10,900 nt of DNA from an uncultured Akkermansia sp. (GTDB taxonomy: Bacteria > Verrucomicrobiota > Verrucomicrobiia > Verrucomicrobiales > Akkermansiaceae), in assembly GCA_947585525.1 (NCBI GenBank), contig CANPXA010000045.1, forward strand, positions 1 through 10,900, given 5' to 3'. Numbering within the stretch: position 1 is the first letter of the stretch; each line of letters opens with the position of its first letter. The notes beneath the pieces were generated by a model. The model was not told the origin of the DNA and did not search any database. It saw only the letters and a list, made by a program, of their open reading frames with translations. Shown in pieces: positions 7,805-10,900 of this stretch. Made by a program: the position numbers and the translations under genes.

Positions 7805-8758
7805 ATGAGGTGCATGTATTATTCACCCTACACGCTGTATCCGGTTGGAGCGCTGAGTGCGCGAGCTGCAGCCCAGCCTAGGGAGGGAGTCTTGCTCAAG
7901 GGGGAAAATGGTGGATACGCGTGCTTGCAAGCGTGGCCGGAGCTGGGTGATTCTCCTCTGGAGTACGAGTTGGATGCCCTGCGCGACGGCAACCCATTGA
8001 TGCTTGGCGAAAGAGCGCTCAAGTGCATGGAGCTGGATGCTGGGGCGAGGTCGCGTGGCGTGAATTTATTTGAAGGCTTAAAGGTTCCCCAGAGCCACGC
8101 GACACTGACCGTAAGCGTCACCCCGGCGCAGGTGTATAACCTGCACCAAAAAGGATTTCGTATGGGGAAAATCAAGGTAATCCCCAAGCTGGCTTCCACT
8201 GTAGAGAGGCTCACCAACCTCGCCGCCATGGTACCGGAATGGAAGTGGCGGGTCGATTTCGACTGCACCCTCACCATGGAAGAAACGCTCCAATTTTGGG
8301 ATATGCTCCCGAAAGCCCTCAAGGAACGCATTGACTTCGTGGAGGACCCCTGCTACTACGACGTGAATGAGTGGCAACAACTTCAGGACGCCGGCATCCC
8401 ACTCGGCTACGATACCCCGCTGCACAATGAGAAGACCATACCGCAGCGTACCAACAAGCCTATGATGCGTATCGTCAAACCGGCACGTCACCACAACAAC
8501 TCAGGTCTCCCTGTCTTCACCAGCAACTTAGATCACCCCCTCGGGCAATGCTGGGCCGCCTACAGTGCCGCCGTTTTCTACGCCGACACACCGCCCAATC
8601 AGGTTCCTCTCTGCGGTCTTGTTACCCAGCACGTTTACAGAGTCAACCCCTTCTCCGAATTGCTCGGCATGGACATCACACCCGAGTTCCGCGTACCGTC
8701 AGGCACAGGACTCGGCTTCGATTCTCTGCTTGCTTCCATTCCGTGGAAAAAGCTCTGA
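7805..8758 (+). CDS. menC: o-Succinylbenzoate synthase (enolase superfamily)
   Basis: This most likely dehydrates SHCHC to o-succinylbenzoate in menaquinone synthesis, in the cytoplasm. The 317 residues match MenC length. The enolase-superfamily catalytic set is complete: KIK (Lys122, Lys124), Asp151 in RVDFD, Glu180 in FVEDPC, Asp203 in GYDTPL and Lys225 in RIVKPA. The spacings are almost those of E. coli MenC (K133, D161, E190, D213, K235). The N-terminal part has the capping-domain words PWPELGD-like (AWPELGDSPLEYEL) and an SLF-like NLFEGL. Sequence divergence is high, so another dehydratase or epimerase of the superfamily is possible, but the geometry and N terminus favour MenC. No other men gene is nearby. 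The start is uncertain: ATG at 7805 or at 7814 (MYYSPYTLYPV). Neither has a well-placed Shine-Dalgarno. GTGACA (7779-7784), 17 bases, then TAAATG (7802-7807) could be a weak promoter giving a leaderless message from 7814. Structured repeats flank the gene on both sides. Confidence 0.83.
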   Translation: MRCMYYSPYTLYPVGALSARAAAQPREGVLLKGENGGYACLQAWPELGDSPLEYELDALRDGNPLMLGERALKCMELDAGARSRGVNLFEGLKVPQSHATLTVSVTPAQVYNLHQKGFRMGKIKVIPKLASTVERLTNLAAMVPEWKWRVDFDCTLTMEETLQFWDMLPKALKERIDFVEDPCYYDVNEWQQLQDAGIPLGYDTPLHNEKTIPQRTNKPMMRIVKPARHHNNSGLPVFTSNLDHPLGQCWAAYSAAVFYADTPPNQVPLCGLVTQHVYRVNPFSELLGMDITPEFRVPSGTGLGFDSLLASIPWKKL

Positions 8759-9139
8759 TTTTTTCACTGATTGCCCACACGTGTCCCCATAAAATTGTCT
8801 CCGGGCTCGTCCAACCCTTCCCCATACGTTTCCCCGGATGATGGAGGTAAGCCGACAAGACAGCATAACGTACCAACAAACCCTTCTAACCAATATTCCG
8901 CGTTACCTAAAAATTCCGCTGCTCATTCGCTCCGCTTCCCCGCGCATAGCGCGCGAATACTCCACATCGTAAATCGTAAATTGACGCTTCGGCACCACAT
9001 TGACTCAGCGCCGCCCCATTGACTCGTAGGCACCCCTCTGCCTACTCGCCCTGCGGGCAACGCTTGCGTGTTGTCCAATCGGCCTTACCGCCCGCTTTGC
9101 TTGCGCCCTACGCGGGACCGCAGGCACCGGAGGTGCCTA
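8759..9139. other. Gene-free spacer after menC with palindromes
   Basis: No convincing gene is seen in these 381 bases; the open frames are short and lack family-like sequence. Structures include a CGCGC/GCGCG stem with ATA loop (8941-8953), two ATCGTAA heptamers (8966-8979), ATTGACTC twice (near 8999 and 9019), GTAGGC/GCCTAC (9026-9045, 8-base loop), GCCC/GGGC with TGC loop (9048-9058) and a perfect 7 bp stem AGGCACC/GGTGCCT with GGA loop (9122-9138). No clear terminator for menC was found: the T-rich run after its stop codon pairs only as an AT-rich stem. Confidence 0.6.
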
Positions 9140-9210
9140 CAGGGCAACCGCATTAGAAAATGCGGTTGCTATGTACGATTTACGATTTACGATTTGTTGA
9201 TAATGTGCGC
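9140..9210 (-). repeat. Hairpin repeat, family 1, copy 2 with heptamer tandem
   Basis: This is the inverted counterpart of 7691-7760. On the plus strand it reads CAGGG, a perfect 11 bp stem GCAACCGCATT (9144-9154) and AATGCGGTTGC (9159-9169) with AGAA loop, then CGATTTA heptamers (9176-9196), then ATAATGTGCGC. Compared with copy 1, one A-T pair of the stem is replaced by C-G with pairing kept. Confidence 0.8.
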
Positions 9211-9291
9211 GTTGGGCAATTTTTTGAATCATCAACGTGTGCGGATGGATTCGCTAGCTCCGTCACCATGATGACCGTTTGTTGTCATGAT

Positions 9292-9372
9292 TCTTGATAC
9301 GTATAAGCAGTGATATCAATCAATAAGAGCATCCTCTCTGTTGATGCACTTCTCTCAAATGCGTTTACCCTG
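9292..9372 (+). repeat. Dispersed repeat, family 2, copy 2 (inverted partner at 7489-7566)
   Basis: About 81 bp that align with the reverse complement of 7489-7566. The copy ends with CAAATGCGTTTACCCTG, the same arm-plus-CCCTG word that ends the family 1 hairpins. It is followed by GGAGGTGCCTA, an 11-base word also present at 9129-9139. No gene is seen in it. Confidence 0.75.
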
Positions 9373-9397
9373 GAGGTGCCTATGTGTACGTTGACTC

Positions 9398-9477
9398 GGA
9401 GTCGCCTCACGACTCCTCACCCCTGCGGGGCAAAAGCTGCGCTTTTGGTCAAACTGCCTTACAGCCGTCGGCAGTTT
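9398..9477. repeat. Four consecutive perfect hairpins
   Basis: Within 80 bases there are four perfect inverted repeats, end to end: GGAGTCG/CGACTCC (9398-9416, 5-base loop), CCCC/GGGG (9420-9430, TGC loop), CAAAAGC/GCTTTTG (9431-9447, TGC loop) and AAACTGCC/GGCAGTTT (9451-9477, 11-base loop). The third is directly joined to the second. No T-run follows in a position typical of a terminator. Confidence 0.7.
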
Positions 9478-9657
9478 TGTACGATTTTGAAAATTAGCGT
9501 GCTATGCACGGAAATGCGGAGCGAGATTTTGCAGAGCCGAGGAGATGGCATGGCGTAACTAATAACCTTCCTAACTAAACAAGGCTCATGATTTCTCCCC
9601 ACCACCAATGCTCACGCATTGCACAGCCCGCGCCGACGGCGCGCTAAAATTCAAATC
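9478..9657. other. Gene-free spacer with two more palindromes
   Basis: No gene is supported here. Two further perfect stems are seen: CAATGC/GCATTG (9606-9621, TCAC loop) and CGCGCC/GGCGCG (9629-9643, GAC loop). The rest shows nothing I can interpret. Confidence 0.5.
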
Positions 9658-9696
9658 TCGTAAATGGCAAACGCATGTCCCCATGCGTTTGCCCTG
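9658..9696 (+). repeat. Hairpin repeat, family 1, copy 3
   Basis: A single TCGTAAAT unit leads into the longest stem of the family, 12 perfect pairs: GGCAAACGCATG (9666-9677) and CATGCGTTTGCC (9682-9693) around TCCC, then CCCTG. It lies about 50 bases past the osmC stop codon, so it could also act as a transcript end or stabiliser for osmC mRNA, although no T-run follows on that strand. Confidence 0.78.
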
Positions 9697-9745
9697 CCCC
9701 TTTCTATACCAGGAGTCACGTCCTGTCGTCACGAGGGAGCTGAAT

Positions 9746-10159
9746 TTACTCCCACTGCCATACCATCTCCTTCTCTATCTCCGGACGAATAGCATTGCTG
9801 ACGGGACAAGCAGAAATGCAGGCCTGTAGGATGCGTTTATGCTCCTCATCTCGAACGTGAGGGAGACGCAGATGGAAGTGGAGGCTTCCGATACCTGACT
9901 TCCCTTCTCCGCAGGCGGCGCTGATGGAAGCGTCCTGCATCGGTATGTTCTTTTTCATCGCCGTGAAGGCAAGCATACTCATCATGCAGCTTGCTACGGT
10001 GGCGGCAAGCATTTCTCCGGGTGTAGGCATCTCTCCCCGTCCCCCGAGCTTTTGCGCTACATCCGTGCAAAACTCGCTACCTCGCGCAGTCATCATCCGC
10101 GTGCAGCACCTCATCTTATCCCTTAATTCCGTCTTTGATGTGTATCGTTCTATTCCCAT
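9746..10159 (-). CDS. OsmC family peroxide-reductase-like protein
   Basis: A 137-residue protein of the OsmC/Ohr superfamily, whose members reduce organic hydroperoxides through two cysteines or have related roles. The two conserved cysteines are present: Cys58 in TVASCMMSML (the central helix, preceded by the typical PGEMLAA) and Cys118 in SACPVSNAI. Length is close to E. coli OsmC. The GEMLAATVASC pattern fits the general OsmC branch better than Ohr; the exact subgroup is open. The start is supported by a perfect Shine-Dalgarno GGAGG (minus strand, 10164-10168), four bases before the ATG and the best such site in the window. It is divergent from the Hsp33 gene, a plausible shared theme of oxidative stress. 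No OhrR or OxyR site was recognised. Confidence 0.87.
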   Translation of the reverse strand: MGIERYTSKTELRDKMRCCTRMMTARGSEFCTDVAQKLGGRGEMPTPGEMLAATVASCMMSMLAFTAMKKNIPMQDASISAACGEGKSGIGSLHFHLRLPHVRDEEHKRILQACISACPVSNAIRPEIEKEMVWQWE

Positions 10160-10214
10160 AGTTCCTCCATGCTATAGCGGCTTTCCTTCCTCGTCAATCC
10201 AACTTTCTACCAGC

Positions 10215-10245
10215 ACAGGACAACCGCATGAGAACATACGGCTGC
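10215..10245 (-). repeat. Hairpin repeat, family 1, decayed copy 4
   Basis: On the plus strand CAGGA is followed by CAACCGCATG (10221-10230), loop AGAA, then CATACGGCTGC. It closely follows the copy at 9140-9169, including the same AGAA loop and preceding CAGG. The pair next to the loop has changed from T-A to G-C, and two mismatches interrupt the stem. It lies between the divergent osmC and Hsp33 genes. The rest of that gap shows a run of seven T near 10272 without a good stem. Confidence 0.6.
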
Positions 10246-10341
10246 TGTTGACAATTTCCGTCATGCTCGACCTTTTTTTGTGATGCGTTCACCCCTTCTG
10301 CCGGCACGTGGAAAATGATGGAAGAAAACTGTGGATTGAGC

Positions 10342-10371
10342 TTGCGCGGTGGGGGGCGAAAGTGTTATGAT
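10342..10371 (+). promoter_or_regulatory. Extended -10 promoter of the Hsp33 gene
   Basis: TTGCGC (10342-10347), 18 bases, then TATGAT (10366-10371) with TG one base before it (10363-10364), which makes an extended -10 element. Transcription would start near 10378, about five bases before the ATG at 10383. Confidence 0.5.
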
Positions 10372-10382
10372 GACGGAAGGAT

Positions 10383-10900
10383 ATGGCGGAGGAAATTCAA
10401 CCGGACGACAGCCAATTTGTGACAGAATACGCCACAGTGCAGTCGATCTATGTGCGTAGCCGAAATTCCTTGCTTTTGCGTGCAGATTTTTCGCCTCTCT
10501 TTGTAGGGTATTACCTCCACCTCATGCAACACGGTATACGTAACCACGAGCCGGAAGATTCGCTCTTCAAGCAGTTGCTCGCTTTCTTCACTCTCTACCT
10601 CGTCTCGCGTCCCTGGAAGGAACACCACGCATGGACCTTTAATGTGAAACATCCCTCCATCGCCAATTACTTCATGACCGGTTCTTCTCTCACGGAGGAT
10701 GTAGTGGGACGCATCTTCACCAACGACGTTCGCACCACGGAACCGGATATGCTTTATGCACAAAATATGGCTCAAGGGCGCGAGGTGCACACTTCCGTCA
10801 TTCCTCTTCCTGAGGGAGATGGAGCCTCTTGGATAGAGGCTTTTTACCGTCAGAGCGAGCAGAGAACGGCACGTGCTCTGGTCGGAAAAGGCGACACGTA
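10383..10900 (+). CDS. hslO: Hsp33 family redox-regulated chaperone, N-terminal part (3' end outside window)
   Basis: The frame is open for 172 codons to the right edge. The protein begins MAEEIQPDDSQFV and reads through RSRNSLLLRADFSPLF, YYLHLMQHG, SRPWKEHHAWTFN, MTGSS, GRIFTNDVR and EAFYRQSEQRTARAL. The last segment corresponds to the YFxxSEQxPTR region of Hsp33 (EDYFMRSEQLPTR in E. coli), and the whole matches my memory of the Hsp33-annotated proteins of Verrucomicrobiota. Hsp33 is a cytoplasmic holdase switched on by oxidation of a C-terminal zinc site; that CxC...CxxC part lies outside the window, so the redox switch cannot be confirmed. Similarity to E. coli Hsp33 over the first 100 residues is weak. 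GGAAGGA ends one base before the ATG, unusually close. A long open frame on the opposite strand (10365-10790) was judged a shadow. Confidence 0.72.
   Translation, partial: MAEEIQPDDSQFVTEYATVQSIYVRSRNSLLLRADFSPLFVGYYLHLMQHGIRNHEPEDSLFKQLLAFFTLYLVSRPWKEHHAWTFNVKHPSIANYFMTGSSLTEDVVGRIFTNDVRTTEPDMLYAQNMAQGREVHTSVIPLPEGDGASWIEAFYRQSEQRTARALVGKGDT

Noticed and set aside
8737..8766. An AT-rich inverted repeat over the menC stop codon followed by T bases, as a terminator
   Set aside because: The T-run is part of the stem itself and the stem holds mainly A-T pairs, so it does not fit a factor-independent terminator.
9310..9558. An 82-codon frame in the spacer between menC and osmC
   Set aside because: It crosses a dispersed repeat and four hairpins, has no ribosome binding site and shows no family-like sequence.
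7691..9696. A CRISPR array, because of recurrent palindromic repeats
   Set aside because: Repeats differ in orientation and spacing, unit length is irregular, there are no uniform spacers and no cas genes.
10169..10197. A possible osmC promoter, TTGACG (10192-10197) with TATAGC (10171-10176) or TAGCAT (10169-10174) on the minus strand
   Set aside because: The spacing is either too short (15) or places the transcript start inside the clear GGAGG site, so the call is not coherent.
10365..10790. A 141-codon minus-strand frame near the right edge
   Set aside because: The opposite strand carries a better gene with Hsp33-like sequence, a promoter and an open frame to the window edge.

Overview
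The window looks like part of the chromosome of a member of the Verrucomicrobiota or a close relative. The evidence is the overall look of several proteins, not one decisive marker: a transmembrane Ser/Thr kinase carrying PEGA and formylglycine-generating-enzyme-like (SUMF1) domains, an Hsp33 N-terminal half of the type I associate with that phylum, and typical Gram-negative HrpA and RecA. The assignment is an inference and was not checked by any search.

The left part (1-4679) is housekeeping. The 3' end of hrpA (RNA helicase) runs in from the left edge. It is followed by a strong promoter, rpsP (ribosomal protein S16) and a factor-independent terminator, then a tRNA-dihydrouridine synthase gene. 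These all read rightwards. recA reads leftwards and converges on the dus gene with 18 bases between the stop codons. Next comes a large leftward gene (4806-7406) for a membrane-anchored Ser/Thr kinase. Its extracytoplasmic part has a PEGA + SUMF1-like unit that appears twice, the first copy being cut down.

The right part (7407-10900) is different. Three ordinary genes lie in long, structured intergenic DNA: menC (o-succinylbenzoate synthase, menaquinone pathway), osmC (peroxide reductase family) and the start of an hslO/Hsp33 gene that runs off the right edge. The spacers hold several families of short palindromic repeats. One is an 11-12 bp hairpin found four times, with base-pair-preserving changes between copies. 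Another is a roughly 80 bp repeat found twice, in opposite orientations. There are also TAAATCG heptamer tandems and many perfect stems with 3-5 base loops. The repeats flanking menC are arranged as two nested inverted pairs.

The genes do not form one pathway. OsmC and Hsp33 are divergently placed and both belong to oxidative-stress defence. HrpA, S16 and Dus all concern RNA and the ribosome. I found no CRISPR array, tRNA, rRNA, transposase or phage gene. The most unusual content is the repeat-rich DNA around menC and the kinase with a degenerate duplicated sensor half.
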